Source of the DNA: Bacteroidota bacterium
Lineage (GTDB): Bacteria > Bacteroidota > Bacteroidia > 2-12-FULL-35-15
DNA length: 59,530 bases
NCBI GenBank assembly: GCA_947479085.1
Contig: CANJYB010000025.1
Span: forward strand, 1 to 59,530
Direction of reading: 5' to 3'
A program made the translations under genes and the position numbers. The number at the start of each line of letters is the position of its first letter. Position 1 is the first letter of the stretch. Shown here in pieces: positions 1-8,181 of this stretch. The notes beneath the pieces were generated by a model, which saw nothing but the letters and a program-made list of their open reading frames with translations, made no database searches and was not told where the DNA came from.

Positions 1-2097
1 ATATTTGATGTAGGCGGAGCTGTTACAACAATAGATTATAACAACAGCGAAGTAGTATATTACACCTCTTCTTCTTATGGAAGTGCATTACCAGCAAATG
101 GAGCAGGGTTTGTAAGTTATACCGGTCAAAAGTTTAATTACTGGATGAACATAACCTGCGGCTCAGGTGGTGGTGGAAACACTATTACATGTGCAGCAAA
201 TACAAACTCTTTTTGTACTGGTAGTTCTGTTTCGGTAGCTTATACTGCCACAGGAACATTTACTTCAGGAAATACATTTACGGCTCAATTGTCTGATGCA
301 AACGGAAGTTTTGCTGCTCCGGTTTCTATCGGTTCAGTAAGTGCTCTCACAAGCGGAAGCATTGGTGCAACATTACCTAACGGTACTGCAGCAGGAACGG
401 GATACAGAATCAGAGTGGTTAGCAGTAACCCTGCTACAACCGGTTCTGATAACGGAACAAATATTACTGTAAATGATTTACCAGTTGGTTCAGCATCTAA
501 CATTACGGTTTGTAACGGAGATCCCAGCAACCTGCCATTAAATTCTTCATTAACCGGAACCAGTTTTAGCTGGACATCCGCAGTAACTTTAGGCTCAATA
601 ATAGGTAATGGTTCATGTCCATCCGGTTGCGGAACCACTATTGCCGATGTATTGACCAACTTAGGAAACGTTCATGGAACTGTAGATTACACCATTACAC
701 CAATTTCTGCAGAAGGTTGTGTTGGTTCTCCATTTACTTCAGCAGTAACGGTAGGTGCAGCACCTGCACAACCAGTAATTACCGGCCCATCAGTAGTATG
801 TTTATTAAATACAGCCATTTATTCAGTAGCAGCAGTGCCTGAAGCAACCACTTATACATGGACCGTACCAACAGGAGTAACAGGAATGACTATTACTTCA
901 GGTCAGGGAACCAATACCATTCACGTAAACATATCAGCGGGGACTGTTGTTGGAAATGTAACCTGTACCGCTTCCAATTCATGTGGAAACAGCACAACAG
1001 CTATAATGGCTGTAACTAAAAAACCATCTGTGCCGGGACCTATCTCTGGTCCAAGTTCAGTTTGCGGACAGTCTACGGCAGCTTATTTCATTGCACCGGT
1101 ATTTGGGGCAACTTCTTATACATGGATAGCACCTGCTGGAATGACTATTACCTCCGGTCAGGGAACCTTAGCTATAACTGTATCAATGACAACCACATTC
1201 ATTTCCGGTTTATTAAAAGTATCAGCTGTAAATGCTTGTGGAAATATCCCGGGAACAGCATTGCTTGTAACTGGTAATGTTCCCGGAATGCCTCTTTCTC
1301 TTTCTGGTCCTGCCAATGTTTGCGGTATTACTTCAGCTACCTATTCGGTACCAGCAGTGGCAGGAGCTACTGGGTATAATTGGACAGTTGTTGGAGCAGG
1401 AACTATTGTAGGTTCAAATACAGGAACATCTGTTACCGTTGCATTAACAGGAACTTCAGGAGGAAGTATTTCCTGTCAGGCTACTAACGTTTGCGGAAAC
1501 GGAACAGCAAGAACAGTTAACCTTGTAGTAACCTCGCCTCAACCAGCTGCTATTTCAGGTCCAAACAGCATTTGCGGTTCTACTTCGGCTACTTATTCTG
1601 TTCCTTCCTTAGGTGTTGGATATACTTATAATTGGAGCATTACACTTCTTGGTTGGAGTATAACCTCCGGTAATGGAACAAACTCTATAACTATAAGTGG
1701 TCCGGCTACAGGAACAACTTCATCCGGATTGGTTAAGGTAACTTCATCTAATACATGTGGAATGACAAGTGCTTTCAGAACAATGTCTGTTTCTTATTGT
1801 CATGATGCAGTTGGAATGAATAATAGTATCAGTTCTAAAAACACCTTCTTCGGTTTATATCCTAATCCTGCTACTTCAGATTTTACAATTGATGTAACAT
1901 CGGAAATGGATAAGGAAATAACCATTGAGGTATATGATGTATTAGGTAACCTGGTAATTAATGCAAAACATCAATTGGTAAGCGGAACAAACAGTATGAA
2001 AACCAATATCCAGGATTTCGAAAACGGAATGTATTTCGTGAGATTATTGGATGTTGATTCAAATGTTCTTTATTCACAGAGGGTGATTAAACAGTAA
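1..2097 (+). CDS. T9SS-sorted PKD-like repeat protein, 3' part
   Basis: The reading frame is open from the first base, so the 5' end lies outside the window; the ATG at 145 is internal. The visible 698 residues are Gly/Ser/Thr-rich with repeated Ig/PKD-like modules of about 80-90 residues. Each carries a 'GPSSVCG / ATYSVPAV / YTWTVP / SGQGT' pattern and paired Cys, as in Bacteroidota surface adhesins. The last ~80 residues form a type A T9SS sorting domain: 'YPNPATSDFTIDV', then 'IEVYDVLGNLV', 'FENGMYFVRL' and a basic 'RVIKQ' end. I infer a secreted or cell-surface adhesin anchored after T9SS export; the ligand is unknown. A strong terminator follows 15 bp after the stop. Confidence 0.9.
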   Translation: MFDVGGAVTTIDYNNSEVVYYTSSSYGSALPANGAGFVSYTGQKFNYWMNITCGSGGGGNTITCAANTNSFCTGSSVSVAYTATGTFTSGNTFTAQLSDANGSFAAPVSIGSVSALTSGSIGATLPNGTAAGTGYRIRVVSSNPATTGSDNGTNITVNDLPVGSASNITVCNGDPSNLPLNSSLTGTSFSWTSAVTLGSIIGNGSCPSGCGTTIADVLTNLGNVHGTVDYTITPISAEGCVGSPFTSAVTVGAAPAQPVITGPSVVCLLNTAIYSVAAVPEATTYTWTVPTGVTGMTITSGQGTNTIHVNISAGTVVGNVTCTASNSCGNSTTAIMAVTKKPSVPGPISGPSSVCGQSTAAYFIAPVFGATSYTWIAPAGMTITSGQGTLAITVSMTTTFISGLLKVSAVNACGNIPGTALLVTGNVPGMPLSLSGPANVCGITSATYSVPAVAGATGYNWTVVGAGTIVGSNTGTSVTVALTGTSGGSISCQATNVCGNGTARTVNLVVTSPQPAAISGPNSICGSTSATYSVPSLGVGYTYNWSITLLGWSITSGNGTNSITISGPATGTTSSGLVKVTSSNTCGMTSAFRTMSVSYCHDAVGMNNSISSKNTFFGLYPNPATSDFTIDVTSEMDKEITIEVYDVLGNLVINAKHQLVSGTNSMKTNIQDFENGMYFVRLLDVDSNVLYSQRVIKQ

Positions 2098-2111
2098 GAA
2101 TTAATTTTATT

Positions 2112-2158
2112 AAAAGAACACCCCCTTCCGGAATATCGGGAGGGGGTGTTCTTTTTTT
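2112..2158 (+). terminator. Rho-independent terminator of the adhesin gene
   Basis: A 17-bp arm beginning AAGAACACCCCCTTCCG pairs with CGGGAGGGGGTGTTCTT with a single G-U wobble. The loop is short and a run of T follows. The A-rich 5' side could make it work in both directions. Confidence 0.9.
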
Positions 2159-2191
2159 AAGAATGCTGAAATTATTCAATTTAATATTAGG

Positions 2192-2373
2192 GTACCAAAC
2201 TTTCCGGGAACAGTACCGAACCATTCGGTAATTGTACCCGACTGTTCGGGAATAGTAACGAAAGATTCGGTAAGTGTCCAGAACTTTCCGGAACCTATAC
2301 CGAAAAGTTCGGTAAGAGTCCCGAACTTTCCGGTAACACTCCCGAACTTTTCGGAACTCTTACCTAAAAGTAC
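2192..2373. repeat. 21-bp palindromic repeat array A
   Basis: About 8.7 tandem units start at 2192, 2213, 2234, 2255, 2276, 2297, 2318, 2339 and 2360, exactly 21 bp apart with no indels. The consensus is GTACCGAANNNTTCGGTAA plus two bases. The core CCGAANNNTTCGG is dyad-symmetric, and changes in one arm are often matched in the other. No ORF covers the array. It lies between the adhesin terminator and the DUF4290 promoter. Confidence 0.9.
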
Positions 2374-2637
2374 TATTTTAACAAATATTCAGTTTAACTA
2401 ATTAAATAATAATTAGTTATGTTAATTTTATTTTTGGGGAGAAAAAACAAATAGATTCATTTGCTGTATTATGAAATTCAGAATTACTAAAAATGGACTT
2501 ATTGATGTTCTATGTAAATAAATAGGAATACAAATTGACTTTTTTTAAATGATAGATTGAATAAAAAAATGAAAACACGTCTATTTTATATTCGGGGAGT
2601 GATGTTTTTTAAATAATTAAATTAAAAAAATAATTTA
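2374..2637. other. AT-rich intergenic stretch with one inverted repeat
   Basis: No credible gene is present. A perfect 9-bp inverted repeat (AACTAATTA-N5-TAATTAGTT) lies at 2396-2418 just after array A. The remainder is AT-rich with only very short open frames. Confidence 0.5.
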
Positions 2638-2645
2638 TACCTTTG
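2638..2645 (+). promoter_or_regulatory. Bacteroidota -7 element (TACCTTTG) for the DUF4290 gene
   Basis: TACCTTTG matches the Bacteroidota consensus TAnnTTTG exactly and lies 23 bp before the ATG at 2669. The upstream -33 region is AT-rich without a clear TTTG box. Confidence 0.65.
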
Positions 2646-2668
2646 CCACTTAAACTATATAATTAATA

Positions 2669-3337
2669 ATGGAATACAATACCAGCCTGCCGCACATGAT
2701 TATTCCTGAATATGGAAGAAATATTCAGAAAATGATTGACTTTGCTAAAACGGTTAAAGACAGAACAGAACGTAATAAAGTAGCACAATCTATCATTGAT
2801 GTAATGGGCCAACTGAACCCTCATTTGCGCGACATTACCGATTTTAAACATAAACTATGGGACCATTTATTTATCATTTCCGGTTTTAAGTTGGATGTGG
2901 ATTCTCCATACCCAATGCCTACAGCAGCTACATTTATGACCAAACCTGACCGGATAAAAATTCCAAGTCAGAAAATAAAATACAAGCATTACGGGAAAAT
3001 AACAGAGGATGTTATTGCAAAAGCATCGCAATATCCAGAAGGTCCTGAGAAAGATTTATTGGCAGAAGTTATAGCCAACTTAATGAAACGTTCTTATTTA
3101 ACCTGGAACAGAGATACCGTAAGCGACCAAACCATATTAAGCCAGATGGAAGAACTGTCGCATGGTAAACTGGAATTGAAAGACCCAATGGCTTTGAAAA
3201 GTACGCAGGCCATCATTCCTCGTTTGTTAACCAATCAGGTTATTAAAAAACCGTCAAATCCAGCTTTCCGTCCAAAAAATAACGGAGGCTCGGGAGGAAA
3301 CAACAACCCCAATAACAAGTTCAAACGTAAGTTTTAA
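2669..3337 (+). CDS. DUF4290 family protein
   Basis: This 222-residue soluble protein starts MEYNTSLPHMIIPEYGRNIQ, the typical N-terminus of the Bacteroidota-specific DUF4290 family. Continuing features are 'VMGQLNPHLRDITDFKHKLWDHLFII' spread over residues ~50-75 and a low-complexity Gly/Asn/Lys tail. There is no signal peptide or membrane segment, so it is probably cytoplasmic. The molecular role is unknown. The family is often found directly upstream of murA, as here, but a terminator separates the two genes. The start is supported by the -7 element at 2638. Confidence 0.85.
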   Translation: MEYNTSLPHMIIPEYGRNIQKMIDFAKTVKDRTERNKVAQSIIDVMGQLNPHLRDITDFKHKLWDHLFIISGFKLDVDSPYPMPTAATFMTKPDRIKIPSQKIKYKHYGKITEDVIAKASQYPEGPEKDLLAEVIANLMKRSYLTWNRDTVSDQTILSQMEELSHGKLELKDPMALKSTQAIIPRLLTNQVIKKPSNPAFRPKNNGGSGGNNNPNNKFKRKF

Positions 3338-3360
3338 TTTATAAATAAAAAATACAACAG

Positions 3361-3392
3361 CAGCCTCGGAAATCCGGGGCTGTTTTTGTTTT
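3361..3392 (+). terminator. Rho-independent terminator after the DUF4290 gene
   Basis: CAGCCTCGG pairs with CCGGGGCTG (one G-U) around an AAAT loop, followed by TTTTTGTTTT. Confidence 0.85.
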
Positions 3393-3502
3393 ACCTAATT
3401 AACAAACCATAGTTGGTAAAATATCAATATTCCTTTTTTTTCAATTCGCTTTTATTTCGTACTTCGTAAAGTAATATATATGTACTTAATACATTTAAAT
3501 AA

Positions 3503-4807
3503 ATGAGCGTATTCGAAATAATTGGAGGCAAAAAATTAAAAGGAGAAATTATTCCCCAGGGGGCCAAAAATGAGGCTTTACAGATTCTTTGTGCTGTTTT
3601 GCTTACTCCCGAAAAAGTAGTAATCAGTAATATCCCTGACATAGTGGATGTAAATAAACTGATTGATTTGCTTCGCGACCTTGGAGTGAAGATTGAAAAG
3701 ACAGGTCATGAAGAATATACTTTTCAGGCAGATAATGTGGATGTGGATTATCTGAACTCTGAAGAGTTTAGAAAGAAAGGAGGAAGCCTGCGTGGTTCCA
3801 TTATGATAGTAGGTCCTTTGCTTTCGCGTTTCGGGAAAGGATATATACCAAAACCAGGAGGAGATAAAATAGGCAGAAGAAGGCTGGATACTCACTTTAT
3901 AGGTTTCCAGGCTTTAGGTGCAAAATTTATTTATGATGATACCAATGACTTTTACAAAGTAGAAGCAGATAATTTAAAAGGTTGCTATATGTTGCTGGAT
4001 GAAGCATCTGTAACTGGAACTGCCAATATTTTAATGGCTGCCGTATTGGCAAAAGGGATTACCACTATTTACAATGCAGCCTGCGAGCCTTATATACAGC
4101 AGCTTTGCAAAATGCTGAACAGGATGGGGGCTAAAATTACCGGAATAGGTTCTAACCTTCTTACTATTGAAGGAGTAGAATATTTGACAGGAACCACTCA
4201 TCGGATGCTGCCTGATATGATTGAGGTGGGAAGTTTTATCGGTATGGCTGCCATGACACAGTCAGAGATAACCATTAAGAATGTAAATTTTGAAGCATTG
4301 GGAGTAATTCCTTCTGTATTTCAACGTTTGGGAATAAAACTGGAATTGAAAGGAGATGATATTTTTATACCTGCCCAGGATAATTATGAAATAGATACTT
4401 TTATTGATGGTTCTATCCTTACCATATCCGATGCTATCTGGCCAGGGTTCACTCCCGATTTGTTAAGTATAGTATTGGTAGTGGCTACTCAGGCCAAAGG
4501 AACAGTATTGATACACCAGAAAATGTTTGAAAGCCGTTTGTTCTTTGTAGATAAACTGATTGATATGGGAGCCCAGATTATTCTTTGCGACCCACATCGT
4601 GCCACGGTGATAGGATTGAACCGACAACATTCCCTGAAAGGTATATCCATGACATCTCCTGATATACGTGCCGGAGTATCTCTTTTAATTGCGGCTTTGT
4701 CAGCTAAGGGAAAGAGTACCATTCATAATATTGAGCAGATTGACAGAGGTTATCAGAACATAGATACCCGTCTGCAAAAACTTGGCGCAGAAATTGTAAG
4801 AAAGTAG
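3503..4807 (+). CDS. murA: UDP-N-acetylglucosamine 1-carboxyvinyltransferase
   Basis: MurA transfers enolpyruvate from PEP to UDP-GlcNAc, the first committed step of peptidoglycan synthesis in the cytoplasm. The 434-residue length and N-terminus 'FEIIGGKKLKGEI..GAKNEAL' fit the EPT family, including the Lys-Asn active-site pair near residues 22-23. The active-site loop reads 'KPGGDKIGRRRLDTHF', placing Asp121 where E. coli has Cys115 (GGCTIG). Asp at this position is active and fosfomycin-insensitive in Mycobacterium and Chlamydia MurA. The Arg/Asp region 'DLL..' and the C-terminal 'DIRAGVSLLIAALSAKG' are also typical. The gene stands alone after a terminator and runs into the promoter of the next gene. 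Confidence 0.95.
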   Translation: MSVFEIIGGKKLKGEIIPQGAKNEALQILCAVLLTPEKVVISNIPDIVDVNKLIDLLRDLGVKIEKTGHEEYTFQADNVDVDYLNSEEFRKKGGSLRGSIMIVGPLLSRFGKGYIPKPGGDKIGRRRLDTHFIGFQALGAKFIYDDTNDFYKVEADNLKGCYMLLDEASVTGTANILMAAVLAKGITTIYNAACEPYIQQLCKMLNRMGAKITGIGSNLLTIEGVEYLTGTTHRMLPDMIEVGSFIGMAAMTQSEITIKNVNFEALGVIPSVFQRLGIKLELKGDDIFIPAQDNYEIDTFIDGSILTISDAIWPGFTPDLLSIVLVVATQAKGTVLIHQKMFESRLFFVDKLIDMGAQIILCDPHRATVIGLNRQHSLKGISMTSPDIRAGVSLLIAALSAKGKSTIHNIEQIDRGYQNIDTRLQKLGAEIVRK

Positions 4808-4815
4808 TATCTTTG
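4808..4815 (+). promoter_or_regulatory. Bacteroidota -7 element (TATCTTTG) for the thioredoxin-like gene
   Basis: TATCTTTG begins at the base after the murA stop codon and lies 41 bp before the ATG at 4856. A TTG 23 bp upstream could act as the -33 box. Confidence 0.6.
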
Positions 4816-4855
4816 TCATCAATAATGAGTTTAAATTAACCCAATACCAACGAAA

Positions 4856-5401
4856 ATGAAAAAATCAAATATTTTAATTGTACTGGCAGCTGTTTCAGTT
4901 CTTGCATTTGGATTTGCAAAAAACAAACAAGCTACCGGGGTAGTAACCGGCACTAATATAGGAAACAAAGCTCCTGAGTTGAAATTTAAAAACCCTCAGG
5001 ATAAGGAAATAGCCCTTTCTTCTTTAAAAGGAAAAATAGTTTTAATCGATTTTTGGGCTTCCTGGTGCGGACCATGCAGAATGGAAAACCCAAATGTGGT
5101 GATTGCATACAATAAATACAAGGATACTAAGTTCAGTAAAACCGCAAAAGGATTTACTGTAATGAGCGTATCTCTTGATCAGAAAAAAGAAGCTTGGATA
5201 GCAGCAATTGCAAAAGATGGTCTGGTTTGGGAAAACCACATGAGTGACCTTGGAGGATGGCAATCGCAACCAGCTGCTTTATATGGTGTTCAATCCATAC
5301 CAGCACCTTTCTTAATTGACGAAAATGGAATTATTGTTGCAAAAGGACCCGAAATTCGTGGACCAGGTTTGGAAGCAGCTTTAGAGAAATTGAAAAAATA
5401 A
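4856..5401 (+). CDS. TlpA/ResA-like periplasmic thioredoxin-fold protein
   Basis: The protein has 181 residues, with an N-terminal hydrophobic segment (about 5-20) that looks like a signal peptide without a lipobox Cys. The thioredoxin fold carries 'FWASWCGPCRME', with redox Cys71 and Cys74 in a CGPC motif. The later cis-Pro region 'YGVQSIPAPFLID' is present. The AhpC/TSA-Redoxin lead-in 'GNKAPELKFKNPQDKEIALSSLKGK' is typical of TlpA. It probably acts as a thiol-disulfide reductase in the periplasm, for example in cytochrome c maturation or repair. It has its own promoter and terminator, so it is likely monocistronic. Confidence 0.9.
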   Translation: MKKSNILIVLAAVSVLAFGFAKNKQATGVVTGTNIGNKAPELKFKNPQDKEIALSSLKGKIVLIDFWASWCGPCRMENPNVVIAYNKYKDTKFSKTAKGFTVMSVSLDQKKEAWIAAIAKDGLVWENHMSDLGGWQSQPAALYGVQSIPAPFLIDENGIIVAKGPEIRGPGLEAALEKLKK

Positions 5402-5425
5402 GTAGATTATTTTACTTTTCATAAC

Positions 5426-5459
5426 AAAAAGACAGAGTTCGAAAGGATTCTGTCTTTTT
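5426..5459 (+). terminator. Rho-independent terminator after the thioredoxin-like gene
   Basis: AAAAAGACAGA and TCTGTCTTTTT form a perfect 11-bp stem with a 12-nt loop and a T-run. Confidence 0.85.
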
Positions 5460-5491
5460 ATTTGAAGTTTCAATGTCAATTTGTCTTAATC

Positions 5492-5519
5492 TGCCAGATG
5501 GCAAATTAATTGAGAGGAG
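5492..5519 (+). promoter_or_regulatory. Palindrome and strong Shine-Dalgarno upstream of grpE
   Basis: TGCCAGATGGCA (5492-5503) is a dyad with 5-bp arms located 25 bp before the grpE ATG. It could be an operator for the grpE-dnaJ heat-shock pair. It is not a CIRCE element. GAGAGGAGGGG at 5511-5521 is a strong Shine-Dalgarno sequence, which is uncommon in Bacteroidota, and it fixes the start at 5528. Confidence 0.4.
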
Positions 5520-5527
5520 GGGACTAA

Positions 5528-6103
5528 ATGAAAAACATTAAAAACATATTTAAGAAAATGAACAAAGAAGAAAACGAAATTACAAACGAACAAACATCTG
5601 CTAACGAAGAGCAAATTCCGGTAAGTGAAACATCTGAAGAAAACGAAAAAGATAAGGAAATAGCAGATTTGAAGTTAAAACTGGCTGAACAAAACGATAA
5701 GTTTCTGCGTCTGTACTCAGAGTTTGATAATTTCAGGAAGCGAACCGCAAAGGAAAAAATAGAATTGATACAGTCGGGTGGAGAAGATATTTTTAAAAGT
5801 ATTCTTCCTATTCTTGATGATTTTGAAAGAGCTATAAAATCGAATGCGGAAACTAAAGACATAGTTGCAGTGAATGATGGTGTTAATTTGATTTACAATA
5901 AATTAAAATCAACGCTAATGCAAAAGGGATTGGAGGAAATGAAGAGTCATGGGGAGGTTTTTAATGCTGATATTCACGAAGCGATTACAAATATTCCTGC
6001 TCCTTCTGAAGAACATAAAGGTAAGGTATTGGAAGAAATGGAAAAAGGATATAGCCTGAACGGAAAGATTATTCGCTTTGCGAAAGTAATTATTGGTCAA
6101 TAG
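5528..6103 (+). CDS. grpE: Nucleotide exchange factor GrpE
   Basis: GrpE releases ADP from DnaK in the Hsp70 chaperone cycle. The 191-residue protein has an acidic, Glu/Lys-rich disordered N-terminus (1-50). A long helix follows with 'AEQNDKFLRLYSEFDNFRKR', the GrpE dimer/coiled-coil signature. The C-terminal beta domain contains 'FNADIHEAITNIPAPSEEHKGKV' and ends 'GYSLNGKIIRFAKVIIGQ', close to the family signature 'GY.l.drvLRpA.V.V'. The start is set by the strong Shine-Dalgarno 5-15 bp upstream. It is followed after 65 bp by dnaJ on the same strand without a terminator, so the two are probably cotranscribed. Confidence 0.96.
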   Translation: MKNIKNIFKKMNKEENEITNEQTSANEEQIPVSETSEENEKDKEIADLKLKLAEQNDKFLRLYSEFDNFRKRTAKEKIELIQSGGEDIFKSILPILDDFERAIKSNAETKDIVAVNDGVNLIYNKLKSTLMQKGLEEMKSHGEVFNADIHEAITNIPAPSEEHKGKVLEEMEKGYSLNGKIIRFAKVIIGQ

Positions 6104-6168
6104 TCATTGGTTCATTAGTCGTTACTTAAAAACAATTTAACAATAAAGCAATTTAGCTATTTAATTAA

Positions 6169-7338
6169 ATGAGTAAAAGAGATTATTACGAAATATTAGA
6201 AGTTCCAAAAACGGCAAGTGCGGAGGAGATTAAAAAAGCTTACCGCAAAATGGCTATTAAATTCCACCCTGATAAAAATCCGGGTGATAAAGCTTCGGAA
6301 GAAAAATTTAAAGAAGCGGCAGAGGCTTACGAAATATTGAGCGATGCTACCAAAAAGCAAAAGTACGACCAGTTTGGTCATGCCGGTGTGGGCAATAATG
6401 GTGGTTTTGGAGGTGGAGGTGGCCAGGGTGGCGGTTTTGGTGGAATGAATATGGAGGACATCTTCAGCCAGTTTGGGGATATTTTTGGAGGTCACTTTGG
6501 CGGTGGCGGTGGTTTTGGAGGTGGAGGCGGAAGAGGCCGAAGGGTAAACAGGGGTTCTAACCTAAGGGTTAAAGTAAAAATGACCCTTGAAGAGATAGCT
6601 AACGGAGTAGAGAAAAAAATTAAAGTAAATAAATACGTTACCTGTAAACCCTGCAAAGGAAGTGGGGCAAAAGATGGTTCGGCAATGAATACCTGCCCTA
6701 CCTGTAAAGGAAACGGACAGGTGACCCGTATGACACAAACCATATTGGGTGCCATGCAAACCAACAGTACCTGCCCAACCTGTGGAGGTGAAGGACAAAC
6801 GATAACTGATAAATGTACTCATTGCCATGGAGACGGAATAGTAAAAGATGAAGAGGTAATCAGCATTAACATACCAGCCGGAGTGGGCGAGGGGATGCAG
6901 CTTTCGGTAGGTGGAAGAGGTAATATGGGTGCAAGAGGTGGAGTGGCAGGGGATTTAATAGTGGTGATAGAAGAAACCGAACACGAATTGCTGAAACGAG
7001 ATGGTATGCATTTGTTTTACGATCATTTTATCAGTTTTCCGGATGCTACGCTTGGAACAAGCATTGAAGTACCAACAATAGATGGTAAAGCTAAAGTAAA
7101 GATAGATGCAGGAACGCAAAGCGGTAAAGTGCTTCGTTTGAAAGGAAAAGGATTGCCTGATGTAAATAGTTACGGACGTGGTGATATCCTGGTAAATATT
7201 AATGTATGGACTCCGCAGAACCTTACTAAGGAAGAAAAGAAAGCGCTGGAAGAACTAAAAAGTGCTGAGAATTTTATTCCTAAACCTAACAGAAAGGATA
7301 AGGGTTTTTTTGAAAGGATGAAACAGTATTTTGAGTAA
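6169..7338 (+). CDS. dnaJ: Chaperone DnaJ
   Basis: A complete type I Hsp40 of 389 residues that stimulates DnaK ATPase and delivers substrates. The J domain (1-70) has His33-Pro34-Asp35. A Gly/Phe-rich linker follows (about 75-125). The zinc-binding domain has four CxxCxGxG modules ([32 protein letters not shown]). The C-terminal substrate-binding domain reads '[20 protein letters not shown]' and '[12 protein letters not shown]'. It lies downstream of grpE; dnaK is not in the window. A terminator follows. Confidence 0.97.
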   Translation: MSKRDYYEILEVPKTASAEEIKKAYRKMAIKFHPDKNPGDKASEEKFKEAAEAYEILSDATKKQKYDQFGHAGVGNNGGFGGGGGQGGGFGGMNMEDIFSQFGDIFGGHFGGGGGFGGGGGRGRRVNRGSNLRVKVKMTLEEIANGVEKKIKVNKYVTCKPCKGSGAKDGSAMNTCPTCKGNGQVTRMTQTILGAMQTNSTCPTCGGEGQTITDKCTHCHGDGIVKDEEVISINIPAGVGEGMQLSVGGRGNMGARGGVAGDLIVVIEETEHELLKRDGMHLFYDHFISFPDATLGTSIEVPTIDGKAKVKIDAGTQSGKVLRLKGKGLPDVNSYGRGDILVNINVWTPQNLTKEEKKALEELKSAENFIPKPNRKDKGFFERMKQYFE

Positions 7339-7360
7339 AATATTTTTTGGTTAGTAGTAT

Positions 7361-7396
7361 ACCTCCAGGGCTTTTGAGCTTTGGAGGTTTTTTTTT
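7361..7396 (+). terminator. Rho-independent terminator after dnaJ
   Basis: ACCTCCA...TGGAGGT with an inner GCT/AGC pairing forms an imperfect hairpin, followed by nine T residues. Confidence 0.8.
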
Positions 7397-7469
7397 GGTT
7401 ATTGTTAGTTTTTTTACCACATAGAATTATAGGAACATAGGAAAAGCTGATAGGGAAGTTGCTTTTTTG

Positions 7470-7658
7470 GGAAATTGAAATTTCCTTAATGTTGCGGAAC
7501 TGTTCCTTAACGTTGTGGAGGTTTTCCTTAACCTTAAGGAACGGTTTCTTAAGGGTACGGAACGGTTCCTTAGGCTTACGGAACTTTTCCTTAAGCTTCC
7601 GGAACTTTTCCGAACTAGTTCGGAAAAGTTCCGAACAGGTTCGGAAAGGAGGGGTAAA
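7470..7658. repeat. 21-bp palindromic repeat array B
   Basis: About nine units start at 7470, 7491, 7512, 7533, 7554, 7575, 7596, 7617 and 7638, all 21 bp apart. The consensus is near TACGGAACNNTTCCTTAAG, with a dyad core GGAAC-N-GTTCC. The last units drift to CGGAAAAGTTCCG, and inverted symmetry is kept while the sequence changes. The sequence differs from array A, but the period and architecture are the same. Confidence 0.9.
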
Positions 7659-8120
7659 GCCTCTGAAAGGCAATGATTATGGTAGGAATGGAGGATTTTG
7701 GGGTGTGTAGTCATGAGGTAAAAACACCTCATTCCCGAATGGCTTGGGACTTTTGGCCCTGGCCCATCTCTTTGAAAGAAGGAGAGGGGAGCCATGGTGT
7801 TACGAATTTGGTTTAAGAGATTGCTTCGTTCCTCGCAATGACGGATTTGATTTAGAGAGTATAAACTTAAAGGTTGGACAGGGCGATGAGGTGGCTACCT
7901 GCGCCCGACCCGCGCGAAGTATCCTTTTTTTTTGTTGGACAGGTATGAAGGGGGTAGAACCTTCAAACCCCTTACGAACGGGATTCGGAGGGAGGAGGTG
8001 ATGAAAAAAAAGATCCCGCGTGTGGGCGGGTAGACATTTTAAAACGAAGAGGTAAACTTCCCGCCCAAATTAGATACACTCTGTGACCGATGAATTATTT
8101 TTATTGTTTTTTTATTTAGA
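7659..8120. other. Gene-free patchwork of short dispersed-type repeats
   Basis: There is no credible coding region. Composition is more GC-rich and heterogeneous than the neighbours. Visible pieces include a hairpin ATGAGGT-N6-ACCTCAT near 7711-7730. GATTGCTTCGTTCCTCGCAA near 7819, with ATTGC/GCAAT arms, is of a kind I recognise as a dispersed intergenic repeat in many bacterial genomes. GGGCGGG/CCCGCCC inverted segments lie around 8024-8066. It looks like repeated insertion or degradation of non-coding elements. Confidence 0.5.
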
Positions 8121-8140
8121 GGGTGCAAAATTTTGCACCC
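8121..8140. repeat. Perfect 20-bp palindrome
   Basis: GGGTGCAAAATTTTGCACCC is a perfect self-complementary 20-mer 42 bp before the ABC ATPase start. It may be a dispersed intergenic palindrome or a regulatory hairpin or operator. Confidence 0.7.
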
Positions 8141-8181
8141 CTACTTTATTATTATATTTGCAGACTTATAAATGTAATGGT

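Noticed and set aside
145-147. ATG 145 as the true start of the first adhesin
   Set aside because: The frame is open back to base 1 with in-family sequence, so the gene begins outside the window.
5492-5503. CIRCE/HrcA site upstream of grpE
   Set aside because: The palindrome TGCCAGATGGCA does not match CIRCE (TTAGCACTC-N9-GAGTGCTAA).
7820-7999. Open frame and tRNA-like folds in the patchwork region
   Set aside because: No T-loop GTTCRANNC with proper spacing, and the frame shows no protein family features.
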